Assembly: GCA_017430365.1 (NCBI GenBank)
Contig: JAFRNC010000009.1
Location: forward strand, 62,001 to 126,000
From: Bacteroidales bacterium
GTDB lineage: Bacteria > Bacteroidota > Bacteroidia > Bacteroidales > UBA932
Reading direction: 5' to 3'
DNA length: 64,000 nucleotides
The notes under the pieces were generated by a model. That model was not told the origin of the DNA. It worked only from the letters and a program-made list of their open reading frames with translations, and made no database searches. This document shows positions 10,280-19,137 of the stretch, in pieces (within the stretch, counting starts at the first letter, position 1; every line of letters starts with the position of its first letter). The position numbers were made by a program, and so were the translations under genes.

Positions 10280-10691
10280 CGACAGCCACCCCGGTCAAAG
10301 CACCCATCAATACCTGGAGGCGGGTATGGCCGAGGAATTCCTCAAGGCGTTCATTGGCCGGCATTTTCAGCATGTTTTGAAGATGCTCGTGAAGGTCGTT
10401 GATGGCCTTGGCCTGCTTGCCGCTCTCCAGGCGGACACCGGCAGCGTCGTGCATCATCAGGAAAGCCAGGACTGCAGCGACGGCAAACTGGATGGAGGTG
10501 AAGCCGAAGCAGAGCAGGCAGGTCGTCGCGAGTGCGCAGACCACGGCAGAATGGGAGCTCGGCATCCCGCCGTCACGCAAAAAACGATCAAGAACCAGTT
10601 TCCGGTTCTTGATCGAATCGATCGTGAATTTGATGAGTTGGGACAATACCCAGGCCGAACCCGGGCTTAGAAGGTATTCTACCGAATTCAT
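10257..10691 (-). CDS. divergent PAP2 family membrane protein (DUF212)
   Basis: A 144-residue small integral membrane protein. It matches the divergent PAP2 / acid phosphatase-haloperoxidase-related family: the conserved core is RDGGMPSSHSAVVCAL, followed by MMHDAAGVR and a C-terminal LGHTRLQVLMGALTGV segment. The family is presumed to act on lipid phosphates but is biochemically little known. The early coding region contains a terminator-like hairpin (10579-10615). The gene starts 8 nt after the stop of the lipoprotein gene and is likely in its transcript. Confidence 0.85.
   Translation of the reverse strand: MNSVEYLLSPGSAWVLSQLIKFTIDSIKNRKLVLDRFLRDGGMPSSHSAVVCALATTCLLCFGFTSIQFAVAAVLAFLMMHDAAGVRLESGKQAKAINDLHEHLQNMLKMPANERLEEFLGHTRLQVLMGALTGVAVAILVHQL
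10579..10615 (-). terminator. terminator-like hairpin inside the PAP2-like coding sequence
   Basis: Two perfect 12-nt arms (10604-10615 and 10585-10596) with a 7-nt loop. Read on the minus strand they are followed by six T. It lies about 75-110 nt into the coding region. It could attenuate transcription; it could also be a coincidence of codons. Confidence 0.45.
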
Positions 10692-10699
10692 CGGAAGGA

Positions 10700-11299
10700 T
10701 TATCGGATGACGACAGACGCAAAATCCGTCGTTCCGTCATCGAACGTGGTTTCTACCGCCACTATTCCGAACCGGTGGTTGCCCCAGTAGGTGACACTTT
10801 TGACGCCGTCAGCCTTTTTGGGCTCTCCCTCCACCCGGATGACCTTGATCTTCATTCCGCGCCAGCTGAAATCATTGTCGGTTGAAACGTGCGTCACCTT
10901 GCGCCCGTTGCTGTAAGTGTCGCCTTCCTTTGAGTCGTATTTGATGATGATGCCGTTGCTTTCTCCGGAAACGTTCTCGATACCGTTGGTGGTAACCTTG
11001 AATTTAACATCGTGTACCCGGACTTTGTCTCCGTTCACATCAAAGTATTTCGGATGGCTCTCAATCAGTTTCTTGTATCGCGGGTCCGTCATGGTGAAGG
11101 TCCCTTCAACGGTGGAGATACCGTTTTCGAGCGATACGACCGACACATTGATGTCGCTTGCTCCGTTGAATGTGCCGGTGAGGGTGGTGCCGACTTCGCC
11201 AAGTTCGGACTGTTCGCCCGTAATAGTCTCGAATCCTTCACAGGAAACGATGCAGGCCATGGCGAGCAAAGAAATAAGAATCAGATGAATCCTTTTCAT
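10700..11299 (-). CDS. lipoprotein of unknown function
   Basis: A 199-residue protein with a lipoprotein signal peptide (LISLLAMACIVSC, Cys20). The rest is rich in Val, Thr and Gly and alternates short hydrophobic and polar stretches, as in a beta-sandwich or beta-barrel-like fold (GTFNGASDINVSVVSLENG). I do not recognise a family. It is divergent from the phospholipase D operon and shares a 90-nt promoter region with it. The PAP2-like gene lies downstream. Confidence 0.6.
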   Translation of the reverse strand: MKRIHLILISLLAMACIVSCEGFETITGEQSELGEVGTTLTGTFNGASDINVSVVSLENGISTVEGTFTMTDPRYKKLIESHPKYFDVNGDKVRVHDVKFKVTTNGIENVSGESNGIIIKYDSKEGDTYSNGRKVTHVSTDNDFSWRGMKIKVIRVEGEPKKADGVKSVTYWGNHRFGIVAVETTFDDGTTDFASVVIR

Positions 11300-11324
11300 A
11301 CGCAGGGAATTGTGTTAACTTTCA

Positions 11325-11332
11325 CAAAAATA
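11325..11332 (-). promoter_or_regulatory. -7 box (TATTTTTG) of the lipoprotein gene
   Basis: A TAnnTTTG match on the minus strand, 25 nt before the ATG at 11299. It lies about 20 nt from the opposite-strand box at 11354, so the two promoters are back to back. Confidence 0.55.
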
Positions 11333-11353
11333 GTTAAAAAATGCAATTTTCCC

Positions 11354-11361
11354 TATCTTTG
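11354..11361 (+). promoter_or_regulatory. -7 box (TATCTTTG) of the phospholipase D operon
   Basis: An exact TAnnTTTG match 25 nt before the ATG at 11387. Confidence 0.6.
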
Positions 11362-11386
11362 GGAAAAATAACGGTAGTTGCTTCGC

Positions 11387-12553
11387 ATGTTTCTGAAACG
11401 CTCATCCATCGCGTATATCCTTTCTGCGGCGTTTTTTCTTTTATGCTTCTTTTCGTCTGCCGCACAGACTTCCGCCAGCCTCGGCCTGTTTTCGGAGAGG
11501 ACAGGCTGTCCGCCTCCAGTTGAGGGAAACAAGATACAGGTCATCGATGAGCCCGCTGTCTTCTATCATGAGATGCTTGAAAGTATACGCGGTGCGGAAT
11601 CCTTCATCTTCATGGAGTATTACATCTTCCGCGATGATTCCATTTCCACGGTCATCCTGGATGCCCTTGCTGAGAAGGCCAGTGAGGGCGTACGCACTTG
11701 TCTGATTCTGGACCATTACGGGTGTTCACAGCATATGGAGGAGAAAGGGAACCGGCTGAAAATGAGACCTTTCAGGCGCGAATACCTGCAGGCTTATCTG
11801 GACGTGGGGGTGGACGTGGTTTTCTACAATCAGGGCGCCCTCTTCCCGCGCAATCATCGGAAACTTACGCTGGTTGACGGGAAGGTCGCGTATACCGGCG
11901 GGATGAACGTCACTGACCTTTACCTGAACGGCATCGAGGGTGTAGGCAAGTTCTGGGACATGCATCTCAAGATTGAAGGGCCTGCGGTGCACTCTTTCAA
12001 TACCGGTTTCATCCGGATGTGGAACAGCTGCGGAGACCGGCCGCTGGCCGTCTCGTTTCCCGAAGCGCCGGCACCCTGCGGAGATGTCCCGCTGATTGTC
12101 CTGGAAACGCAGGGCTCGGATATCCATCCGAATCCGGACGAATTGTTTTCATCTCTTTTCGCGACCGCGCAGCATTCGATACGCCTCATCAGCGGATACT
12201 TCATGCCTACCCGTGCCATTGTGAACGGTCTCAAGGACGCCGCCCGAAGGGGTGTCAGCGTGCAAATGCTGATGGGTTCTTCCTCGGACATGCCGCCCGT
12301 CGTTGACAAGGTACTTATGCGGCGCGCCTTGCGGCTTTCGCAAGAAGACCATATCACGCTTTACCTCCAACAGGGAGGGTTCCATCATGAAAAGGTCGTT
12401 TCCATCGACGGACACCTGATTATGGTCGGTTCTCATAATCTGGACAGGTTATCCCTCAAGACAAACCACGAAATAGGCGTTTTGATGGATTCCCATGAGG
12501 TTGCCGGGACCTTCGATGCCTATTTTGACGCTCATGCATTATCCGGTTTATGA
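11387..12553 (+). CDS. exported phospholipase D / cardiolipin synthase-like protein
   Basis: A 388-residue protein with two complete HKD motifs: HRKLTLVDG (His157, Lys159, Asp164) and HEKVVSIDG (His334, Lys336, Asp341), each followed by a Gly-Gly or Gly-Ser turn. Cardiolipin synthases of this family normally have two N-terminal membrane helices. Here there is only a cleavable signal peptide (YILSAAFFLLCFFSSAAQ), so the enzyme is probably periplasmic or secreted. The ATG at 11387 is preferred over an in-frame TTG three codons earlier. It overlaps the receptor gene by an ATGA. Activity could be phosphatidyl transfer or phospholipid hydrolysis. Confidence 0.85.
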   Translation: MFLKRSSIAYILSAAFFLLCFFSSAAQTSASLGLFSERTGCPPPVEGNKIQVIDEPAVFYHEMLESIRGAESFIFMEYYIFRDDSISTVILDALAEKASEGVRTCLILDHYGCSQHMEEKGNRLKMRPFRREYLQAYLDVGVDVVFYNQGALFPRNHRKLTLVDGKVAYTGGMNVTDLYLNGIEGVGKFWDMHLKIEGPAVHSFNTGFIRMWNSCGDRPLAVSFPEAPAPCGDVPLIVLETQGSDIHPNPDELFSSLFATAQHSIRLISGYFMPTRAIVNGLKDAARRGVSVQMLMGSSSDMPPVVDKVLMRRALRLSQEDHITLYLQQGGFHHEKVVSIDGHLIMVGSHNLDRLSLKTNHEIGVLMDSHEVAGTFDAYFDAHALSGL

Positions 12554-14682
12554 TCCTGCGCCGCCTGTTCCTCATACTGTTTCTTTCATTCAGCCCCCTG
12601 GTCTCCTACGCCCAGGTCGACAGCCTGTCCGGACCGGTCAACCGCCTCGACTCCGCCGTCATCGTATCAGAATCGGCTAAACAGCGCCTGTTGCAGGCGC
12701 AGCTTGGACTGGACGCTATCGATGGGGGCATTGTGCGGAAAGTCCCCGCTTTTCTGGGCGAGAAGGATATCATCAAGGTCATCCAGATGCTGCCGGGTGT
12801 TCAGTCTCCCAGCGAAGGATCTTCAGGTTTTTCAGTGAGAGGAGGGTTGATCGACCAGAATCTCATCCTGCTGGATGGTGCTCCGCTTTATTGTGCCGGC
12901 CATTTCCTCGGTTTCATCTCCATGTTCAACGACGACATCCTCAGCAGGACCGACCTTTATAAAGGGGATTTCCCGGCAAAATACGGCGGCCGGATATCCT
13001 CGGTCCTTGACATCAATACCCGGGACGGCGACATGGAAAGATATCATGGCCAAGTTTCATTCGGACTGGTTTCTTCCGGTATCTTCCTGGAAGGCCCGGT
13101 AGTAAAAGAACGACTCAGTTTCTGCCTGAGCGCCAGAAGGTCTTTTCTCGATGCGGCATTCCCGCTGATCGATAAGATTCCCGACCGGTCCAGGCTGCGT
13201 TTCTACGATGCAAACGCAAAGTTGACATGGATCGCTTCCGAGCGTGACCATCTATATCTGAGCGGATTCATCGGCGGAGACTGCTTCGCCGGTTCCCTCG
13301 AACGATACGGCCTGAACCTGCTGGATTTCCGCTATTCCAACAAGACCGCTTCGATGAGATGGAGACATACCTTTTCTTCCTCCTTGCAGTCAAATGTATC
13401 CTTGTACTATTCCAAGTACAGGACCGATCTGGGCGGCGACTATAATTACGCCATTTTTGACTATGATTCCTTCGTACGGGAAACCGGCATGAAAGCGGGC
13501 GTAACCTGGCAGATTGACGATGACAACACCTTGGAAGCTGGTATGGAGTTCCCATATTTCCGCATCAATTCCGGAGATTGCGTGCCCCGGGAGGGCAATA
13601 TCACATTCAGCGAGATTCATATCGCGCCCAGTTTCGCCGTCCAGCCCGGTCTGTACATCGGGAACAAGACCCGCCTGCGCCGGGCAACCGTCCGTTATGG
13701 TCTCCGTTTGTCAGAATTCACATCCATGGGTATGACTGACCAGCATTATTATGATCCTGTCACTCACAAGGAGAGCGAAGTCCGCTATTTCGGATTTTGG
13801 GAACCGATCCAGACATATTGGGGGCTCGAGCCGAGGCTGTCCGTATCCGTTCCAACGGGTGCGGCATCCTCGGTAAAGGCATCCTACACCCGGGTACGAC
13901 AGTATTTCCAGCAAGCCCTTGTCAGCACGTCGGGAAGTCCCCTGGATGTCTGGCTACCCGCCTCACCGACCATCAAGCCGCAGGTTTCCGACCAGTTCAC
14001 TGCCGGTTATTACCGGAACTTCCTGGACAATAAGGTTGAATCTTCAGTTGAATTGTTCTATAAGGACAACAAGAACACCCTCGATTTCGTCGAGAACACC
14101 GGAGTCATCCTGGACAGGGCGGACCGGGAAGCGTTCCTGCGTTTCGGCAGGTCGTATGCCTATGGCGCAGAGTTCATGCTGAAGTATGACCTCGGAAAAT
14201 GGAACGGCTGGCTGGGGTACACCTTCTCCAAGGCCATCTATGTGATCCCGGAAATCAATGGCGGCCTTCCGTATGCGTCGCCGGTCAACCATGAGCACAG
14301 CGTGAATTTACTCATTTGCCATACTTTTTCCCGAAGGGTTTCGGCCTCTGCCGGCTGGGTCTTCTATAGCGGGGCGCCAACGACGTATCCGGTATCCCGG
14401 TTCTCAGTCGGTGATTCGTACGCACCGGTCTTCACTTCCCGCAATGAAGGCAGGCTTCCGGATTATCACCGGCTGGACCTGTCCCTGACTATGAAGACGA
14501 AAAGACGGGCCGAAAACCTCCGTTGGAGCGGCGAATGGGTATTCTCCCTGTACAACGCCTATTCAAGGCACAATGTATGGTCTGTCGTATATTCATTGAG
14601 CCAGTATGAGGATAAGCCCCGGGCGGCCAAACTCTATCTGTTTCCCATCCTGCCTTCCATATCTTATAACCTCATGTTCTGA
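12550..14682 (+). CDS. TonB-dependent outer-membrane receptor
   Basis: A 710-residue protein with a signal peptide (LFLILFLSFSPLVSYAQ). A plug domain covers about residues 60-180 (VIQMLPGVQSPSEGSSGFSV, LILLDGAPLY, KYGGRISSVLDI) and a long beta-barrel domain ends in the aromatic PSISYNLMF. The N-terminal carboxypeptidase-like domain usual in SusC-type receptors is absent. The plug-barrel type and the DUF4249 partner fit receptors for non-glycan substrates, but the ligand cannot be read from sequence. It lies in an operon with an exported phospholipase D (4-nt overlap upstream) and the DUF4249 lipoprotein (1-nt overlap downstream). Confidence 0.9.
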   Translation: MILRRLFLILFLSFSPLVSYAQVDSLSGPVNRLDSAVIVSESAKQRLLQAQLGLDAIDGGIVRKVPAFLGEKDIIKVIQMLPGVQSPSEGSSGFSVRGGLIDQNLILLDGAPLYCAGHFLGFISMFNDDILSRTDLYKGDFPAKYGGRISSVLDINTRDGDMERYHGQVSFGLVSSGIFLEGPVVKERLSFCLSARRSFLDAAFPLIDKIPDRSRLRFYDANAKLTWIASERDHLYLSGFIGGDCFAGSLERYGLNLLDFRYSNKTASMRWRHTFSSSLQSNVSLYYSKYRTDLGGDYNYAIFDYDSFVRETGMKAGVTWQIDDDNTLEAGMEFPYFRINSGDCVPREGNITFSEIHIAPSFAVQPGLYIGNKTRLRRATVRYGLRLSEFTSMGMTDQHYYDPVTHKESEVRYFGFWEPIQTYWGLEPRLSVSVPTGAASSVKASYTRVRQYFQQALVSTSGSPLDVWLPASPTIKPQVSDQFTAGYYRNFLDNKVESSVELFYKDNKNTLDFVENTGVILDRADREAFLRFGRSYAYGAEFMLKYDLGKWNGWLGYTFSKAIYVIPEINGGLPYASPVNHEHSVNLLICHTFSRRVSASAGWVFYSGAPTTYPVSRFSVGDSYAPVFTSRNEGRLPDYHRLDLSLTMKTKRRAENLRWSGEWVFSLYNAYSRHNVWSVVYSLSQYEDKPRAAKLYLFPILPSISYNLMF

Positions 14683-15581
14683 TGAAAAGAATCTTCTGTT
14701 TCCTGCTGCTTGCGGTCCTGCTGCCCGCTTCCTGCTCCGAGGCCCTTGTCATCGACACGGGCTTCCACCCCGGAAGAAGCTTTGTCGTGGACGGCGTGCT
14801 GACAGACCGGTTGTGTCATCAGACGGTCCGCCTGTCGATGACCGAGGATTTCCACAGTCCGTCCCGGACGGTGCCATGGGTTTCCGGCGCAAGGGTATCC
14901 GTGACCTGCGGGGAGCAGAAGTATGAGTATGAAGAAGATGCCGATGAGCCTGGGACCTATCGCTCCGTCATTGAGTTCAGAGGCGAAACCGGCCGGAGCT
15001 ACAGGCTGGACGTCGAGGCAACGGTCGACGGCAAGCCGGCCCATTTCCTGGCCGTGGATTCCGTTCCGGAAACCGGTTGCAGCCTGGATGCCATAGATTA
15101 TATATATTCCGGAGACATTGACAATCTTTGGGTGCTCGCTATCTGGGGGAAGGATTATCTCCACCTGCGGAGCAGATACCTTATCCAGGTGGGTATCAAC
15201 GGCCATTTCAAACCGCTGGAAAAAAGCGTCGAGATTCCGGACGATCATTTTGACGGCATGTCTTTCTCAAGGTTTACCATGTCCGCCCTGCACCATACTG
15301 AAGAATTGTGGAAAGCCTATGGAGAATGCTTCAAGCCGCTGGAGAGGGGAGACGTCATCACGATGCGGGTTTCCACCCTGTCTGAAGGATACGGTGAATT
15401 CCTGACGAAATACAGCCACTTGATCTTTGGCACGGTCCCGCTCCTGACGGACCAGCCGACAAACCTGCCTACCAACGTCACGGGAACCGGACCGGTTGTC
15501 GGTTATTTCGGCGCCTGCACGGTAGTCGAGGCCAGTTGTACGGTCGATGATCCTTATCGGACAGAATTTCCCGGGCAATGA
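14682..15581 (+). CDS. DUF4249 lipoprotein
   Basis: A 299-residue lipoprotein (signal peptide ending LLPASC). The body matches DUF4249: FVVDGVLTD near the N-terminus, GARVSVTCGEQKYEYEED, YRLDVEATVDGK and a C-terminal VVGYFGAC region. DUF4249 proteins are regularly encoded next to TonB-dependent receptors and are thought to be their surface partner. The start overlaps the receptor stop by 1 nt. The aspA terminator lies just past the stop. Confidence 0.85.
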   Translation: MKRIFCFLLLAVLLPASCSEALVIDTGFHPGRSFVVDGVLTDRLCHQTVRLSMTEDFHSPSRTVPWVSGARVSVTCGEQKYEYEEDADEPGTYRSVIEFRGETGRSYRLDVEATVDGKPAHFLAVDSVPETGCSLDAIDYIYSGDIDNLWVLAIWGKDYLHLRSRYLIQVGINGHFKPLEKSVEIPDDHFDGMSFSRFTMSALHHTEELWKAYGECFKPLERGDVITMRVSTLSEGYGEFLTKYSHLIFGTVPLLTDQPTNLPTNVTGTGPVVGYFGACTVVEASCTVDDPYRTEFPGQ

Positions 15582-15614
15582 AAAAAACGCGGCAGGGCTT
15601 GAAAGCCCTGCCGC
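15581..15614 (-). terminator. Rho-independent terminator of aspA
   Basis: Perfect 12-nt arms (15603-15614 and 15589-15600). On the minus strand the stem is followed by seven T (15587-15581). It stands 23 nt past the aspA stop, between two convergent genes. Confidence 0.8.
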
Positions 15615-15637
15615 TGAATCAAAACGGCTTATGCCTG

Positions 15638-17068
15638 TCAGAGTTCCACCTTCGTGGGCTTGACCATGTTCTTCGGATCCAGGATCTTGTCGAGCTGGGC
15701 CTTGGTGAGGTAGCCCTTGTCGAGGACGAGCTGGTAGACGCTGCCTCCGCTGACGAGGGCTTCTTTTGCAACCTCGGTGCACTTGGCATAGCCGATGTAG
15801 GGCTTGAGGGCGGTCACGATGCCGATGCTGTGCTCTGCGAGGTCCTTGCAGTGCTTCCTGTTGGCGGTGATGCCGTCGACGCACTCGACACGGAGGGTGT
15901 TGAGGGCGTTGGTCATCCAGGTCTGGGACTCGACGAGCGATTCGACGAGGACGGGCTCCATGACGTTGAGTTCGAGCTGAGCGGCTTCGGAAGCCATGGT
16001 GATGGCGGTGTCGTTGCCGATGACTTTGAAGCAGACCTGGTTGGTGACCTCGGGGATGACGGGGTTCACCTTGCCCGGCATGATGGAGCTGCCCGGCTGT
16101 TTGGGAGGAAGGTTGATTTCGGCCAGGCCGGTGCGAGGACCGGAGGCGAGCAGACGGAGGTCGTTGCAGATCTTGGAGATGCGGATGGCGAGATTCTTCA
16201 GCATGGCGTGATAGCAAACCATGCAGGAGGTGTCGTTGGTGGCCTCCACGAGATCCTTGGCGAGCGTGATCTTCCAGCCGGAAATCTTCTTGATGTGGGC
16301 GGTGCATGCTTCAGCGTAGCCGGGTTCGGCGGTAATGCCGGTACCAATGGCGGTGGCGCCCATGTTGATTACGAGGAATTCCTGTGCGGCGGCGTCAAGA
16401 CGCTTCATTTCGGTCTCCACGGCGGTGGCGAAAGCGCCGAAGGTCTGTCCGAGGGTCATGGGGACGGCGTCCTGGAGCTGGGTGCGGCCCATCTTGATGA
16501 TATTTGCGAAGCTGCGCTGCTTTGCACGGAACGACTTGGCCAGTGCCTTCATGGCGGCCATCAGGTCCTGATGGATCATGTAGAGGCCCAGATGCATGGC
16601 GGTAGGGTAGGCGTCGTTGGTCGACTGCGCCATGTTGATGTGGTCGTTGGGGTGGATGAACTGGTATTCTCCATGCTTCTTGCCCATGATTTCGAGGGCA
16701 CGGTTGGCAATCACCTCATTGGCGTTCATGTTGGCCGAGGTGCCGGCGCCTCCCTGGATCATGTCGATGGGGAAGTGCTCGGTGTGTTTGCCTTCCATCA
16801 GCTCCCCGCATGCTTTCACGACGGCGTCGGTAATCTCGTCGGAGACGAGGCCGAGGTCATGGTTGGCGAGGATGGCACCCATCTTGACAATGCCGAAAGC
16901 CTTGATGAATTCCGGGTGGTCGCCCAGCAGGTTGCGGCTGATGTCGAAGTTCTCGATGCAGCGGAGTGTCTGTACGCCGAAGAGGGCCTCTGCGGGAACC
17001 TCCTTGTCGCCCAGCAAGTCGTGCTCGGAGCGGGTCTTGCCGGAAGTCTTGAATTTAAAATCGATCAT
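15638..17068 (-). CDS. aspA: aspartate ammonia-lyase
   Basis: A 476-residue member of the fumarase/aspartase superfamily, converting aspartate to fumarate and ammonia. The superfamily signature GSSIMPGKVNP is complete. Further motifs are GAGTSANMNANEVIANRALE, HPNDHINMAQSTND and MGRTQLQDAVPMTLGQ. The N-terminus (RSEHDLLGDKEVPAEALFGV) fits aspartase better than class II fumarase. In anaerobic Bacteroidales it can feed fumarate to fumarate respiration. The gene is 30 nt downstream of trkA and has its own terminator. Confidence 0.93.
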   Translation of the reverse strand: MIDFKFKTSGKTRSEHDLLGDKEVPAEALFGVQTLRCIENFDISRNLLGDHPEFIKAFGIVKMGAILANHDLGLVSDEITDAVVKACGELMEGKHTEHFPIDMIQGGAGTSANMNANEVIANRALEIMGKKHGEYQFIHPNDHINMAQSTNDAYPTAMHLGLYMIHQDLMAAMKALAKSFRAKQRSFANIIKMGRTQLQDAVPMTLGQTFGAFATAVETEMKRLDAAAQEFLVINMGATAIGTGITAEPGYAEACTAHIKKISGWKITLAKDLVEATNDTSCMVCYHAMLKNLAIRISKICNDLRLLASGPRTGLAEINLPPKQPGSSIMPGKVNPVIPEVTNQVCFKVIGNDTAITMASEAAQLELNVMEPVLVESLVESQTWMTNALNTLRVECVDGITANRKHCKDLAEHSIGIVTALKPYIGYAKCTEVAKEALVSGGSVYQLVLDKGYLTKAQLDKILDPKNMVKPTKVEL

Positions 17069-17098
17069 ATCGTTTAACTGTTGGTTTATGATTAATGA

Positions 17099-18448
17099 TT
17101 AAGCGAAAAATTTCTCTATCCGTCCCAGTGCGGTGGGAAGCGCGAAGATCACCACCCGGTCGTAAGGCTTGATGCGGGTGTCGCCCACGGCTATGAAAGT
17201 CTCGTTGCCGCGTATAACTCCGCCGATGATGGCTTCTTTCGGGAAATTGAGTTCCTTGACCGCTGCGCGGGTTATCTGGCTGTCGGGGTTGACCACATAT
17301 TCTATCACCTCCGCGTCGGAACCGCTGATCACCTTCACCGTCCTCACCTTGGTGCTCATGGTGAAACGGAAGATGCGGCCTGCGGTGATGATCTTCTTGT
17401 TGATCACTGCGTCCACACCCATGCCTTCCGCCAGTTTTATGTATTCGATGTTCTCCACCTCCGCGATGGTCTTGGCCACGCCCATTTTCTTCGCGGCCAC
17501 GCAGGCCAGGATATTGGTCTCTGAACTGGACGTGACGGCCACGAATGCGTCGCAGCTCTTGACGTCCTCTTCGTAGAGGAAATCGGAATTGCGGCCATCG
17601 CCGTTGATGATGAGTGTCCTGTCAAGGTTCTCGGACAGCAGCTCGCACCGTTCGCGGTTTATTTCGATGATTTTCACGAATTCCGCGCTCTTCTCGAACT
17701 GCCGCGCCACCATCTCGCCGATGCGGCCTCCTCCAAGGATCGTGAGGCGCTTGATGTCGAGGCTCTCCTTTCCTGACCAGGACATCAGTTCATCGACATA
17801 TTCCCGTTTAGCGACCACGTGCAGCATGTCACCGCGTTTCAGCTGAGTGTCCTTGTGCGGAATGATCGTTTCGCCGCCACGTGCGATGGCAACGATGCGG
17901 AACGGGAGGTTGTCGGCCTGGTAGGGGAAGTCGGCGGGCGTCATGTTGACCATCTTGGAACCCTCTTCGATGCGGAACACTATCAGCTGGAGCTGTCCGC
18001 GTGCGAAATCCACGAACTCCGAAACGTCCGACTGCTTGAGCAGGTCTCCGATCTCGGTCGCCGCGATCTTCTCGGGATAGAAGAGCAGGTCGATGCCCAT
18101 CTCGGTGAACATCAGTTTGTTGTCATAGTTGAGGTATTCCGCGTCGTTGATTCGCGCAGTCACCTTCTTGGCTCCCATCTTCTTGGCGATGATCGCCGCA
18201 ACTATGTTGATGTCCTGCTCCTTGGCGGGACTGACCGCCACGAAAAGGTCGGCCTTCTCGACCCCGGCGGATTTGAGTATCTTGATCGAGGTGGGGTTTC
18301 CGAGTACAGTCAGCACGTCCATACTCTCGCTGACAAGCGCAAGCCTCTCCTCGTCGTTGTCTATGATGGTTATCTCGTGATACCCCTCGCTGAGCATCTT
18401 GGCCAGGTGGCATCCGACTTCTCCCGCTCCTGCTATTACGATTTTCAT
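17099..18448 (-). CDS. trkA: Trk potassium uptake regulator TrkA
   Basis: A 449-residue cytoplasmic protein with the full-length TrkA plan. There are two Rossmann RCK_N domains (MKIVIAGAGEVGCHLAKML at residue 1; LTILGGGRIGEMVARQFEKS near 235), each followed by an RCK_C domain (ADNLPFRIVAIARGGETIIP; GGVIRGNETFIAVGDTRI). It binds NAD(H)/ATP and gates a TrkH/TrkG potassium channel. No trkH lies next to it in this window. It follows folE with a 3-nt gap, so the two are probably co-transcribed. Confidence 0.94.
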   Translation of the reverse strand: MKIVIAGAGEVGCHLAKMLSEGYHEITIIDNDEERLALVSESMDVLTVLGNPTSIKILKSAGVEKADLFVAVSPAKEQDINIVAAIIAKKMGAKKVTARINDAEYLNYDNKLMFTEMGIDLLFYPEKIAATEIGDLLKQSDVSEFVDFARGQLQLIVFRIEEGSKMVNMTPADFPYQADNLPFRIVAIARGGETIIPHKDTQLKRGDMLHVVAKREYVDELMSWSGKESLDIKRLTILGGGRIGEMVARQFEKSAEFVKIIEINRERCELLSENLDRTLIINGDGRNSDFLYEEDVKSCDAFVAVTSSSETNILACVAAKKMGVAKTIAEVENIEYIKLAEGMGVDAVINKKIITAGRIFRFTMSTKVRTVKVISGSDAEVIEYVVNPDSQITRAAVKELNFPKEAIIGGVIRGNETFIAVGDTRIKPYDRVVIFALPTALGRIEKFFA

Positions 18449-18451
18449 ATC

Positions 18452-19051
18452 CTAATGCAATTTGGCTCCTATGATGTTCATGAATTCATTGCGCGTGCGG
18501 ATGTCCTTTAGGAACGATCCGGTGAAAGCCGAAGTGGTGGTGACGGAATTCTGTTTCTGCACGCCCCGTACCTGCATGCACATGTGCGCGGCCTCGATGA
18601 CGACCGCCACCCCGAGGGGATGGAGGGTATCCTGGATGCAGTCACGTATCTGTACGGTCAGGCGCTCCTGCACCTGCAGCCTGCGGGCATAGGTCTCGAC
18701 CACGCGGGCTATCTTGCTCAGTCCGGTGATGTATCCGTCCGGGATGTATGCGACATGGGCCTTGCCGTAGAAGGGGAGCAGATGATGCTCGCACATGGAA
18801 TAGAGTTCGATGTCCTTGACCACCACCATCTGATGGTACTCTTCCCGGAACATCGCTGAACGTAGTATTTCGGAGCCGTCTTCCTGGTATCCCTTGGTGA
18901 GGAACTGCATGGAGCGCGCCACCCTCATGGGGGTCTTGAGCAGACCTTCGCGTGAAGGGTCCTCGCCTATGAGCCGGAGAATCTCACGATAGTGGCGGGC
19001 GAGCTGCTCGGAGACGGTTTCGTCGAAGCGTTCTTCTTTCAGATATGCCAT
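18452..19051 (-). CDS. folE: GTP cyclohydrolase I
   Basis: A 199-residue enzyme of normal length. It converts GTP to dihydroneopterin triphosphate, the first step of folate synthesis. Visible motifs are [18 protein letters not shown], the zinc/substrate region [40 protein letters not shown] and [20 protein letters not shown]. Cys and His ligands are in place. It is the first gene of the folE-trkA unit. The divergent mqnB gene starts about 87 nt away; I see no exact -7 box for either direction here. Confidence 0.96.
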   Translation of the reverse strand: MAYLKEERFDETVSEQLARHYREILRLIGEDPSREGLLKTPMRVARSMQFLTKGYQEDGSEILRSAMFREEYHQMVVVKDIELYSMCEHHLLPFYGKAHVAYIPDGYITGLSKIARVVETYARRLQVQERLTVQIRDCIQDTLHPLGVAVVIEAAHMCMQVRGVQKQNSVTTTSAFTGSFLKDIRTRNEFMNIIGAKLH

Positions 19052-19137
19052 ATCTCTGCTTAAAAGTATGGCAAGTTACAAATTATATTTCACTTTTCCC
19101 ATTTAATTCGTACATTAGAAGGTCAAAACGGCTTTTT

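Noticed and set aside
15578..17077. Long plus-strand open frame opposite aspA
   Set aside because: It mirrors the certain aspA gene, starts in the terminator region and has no recognisable motif.
17099..18448. trkA as part of the RyR/RCK system
   Set aside because: It is a full-length ordinary TrkA 12 kb away, in a unit with folE.
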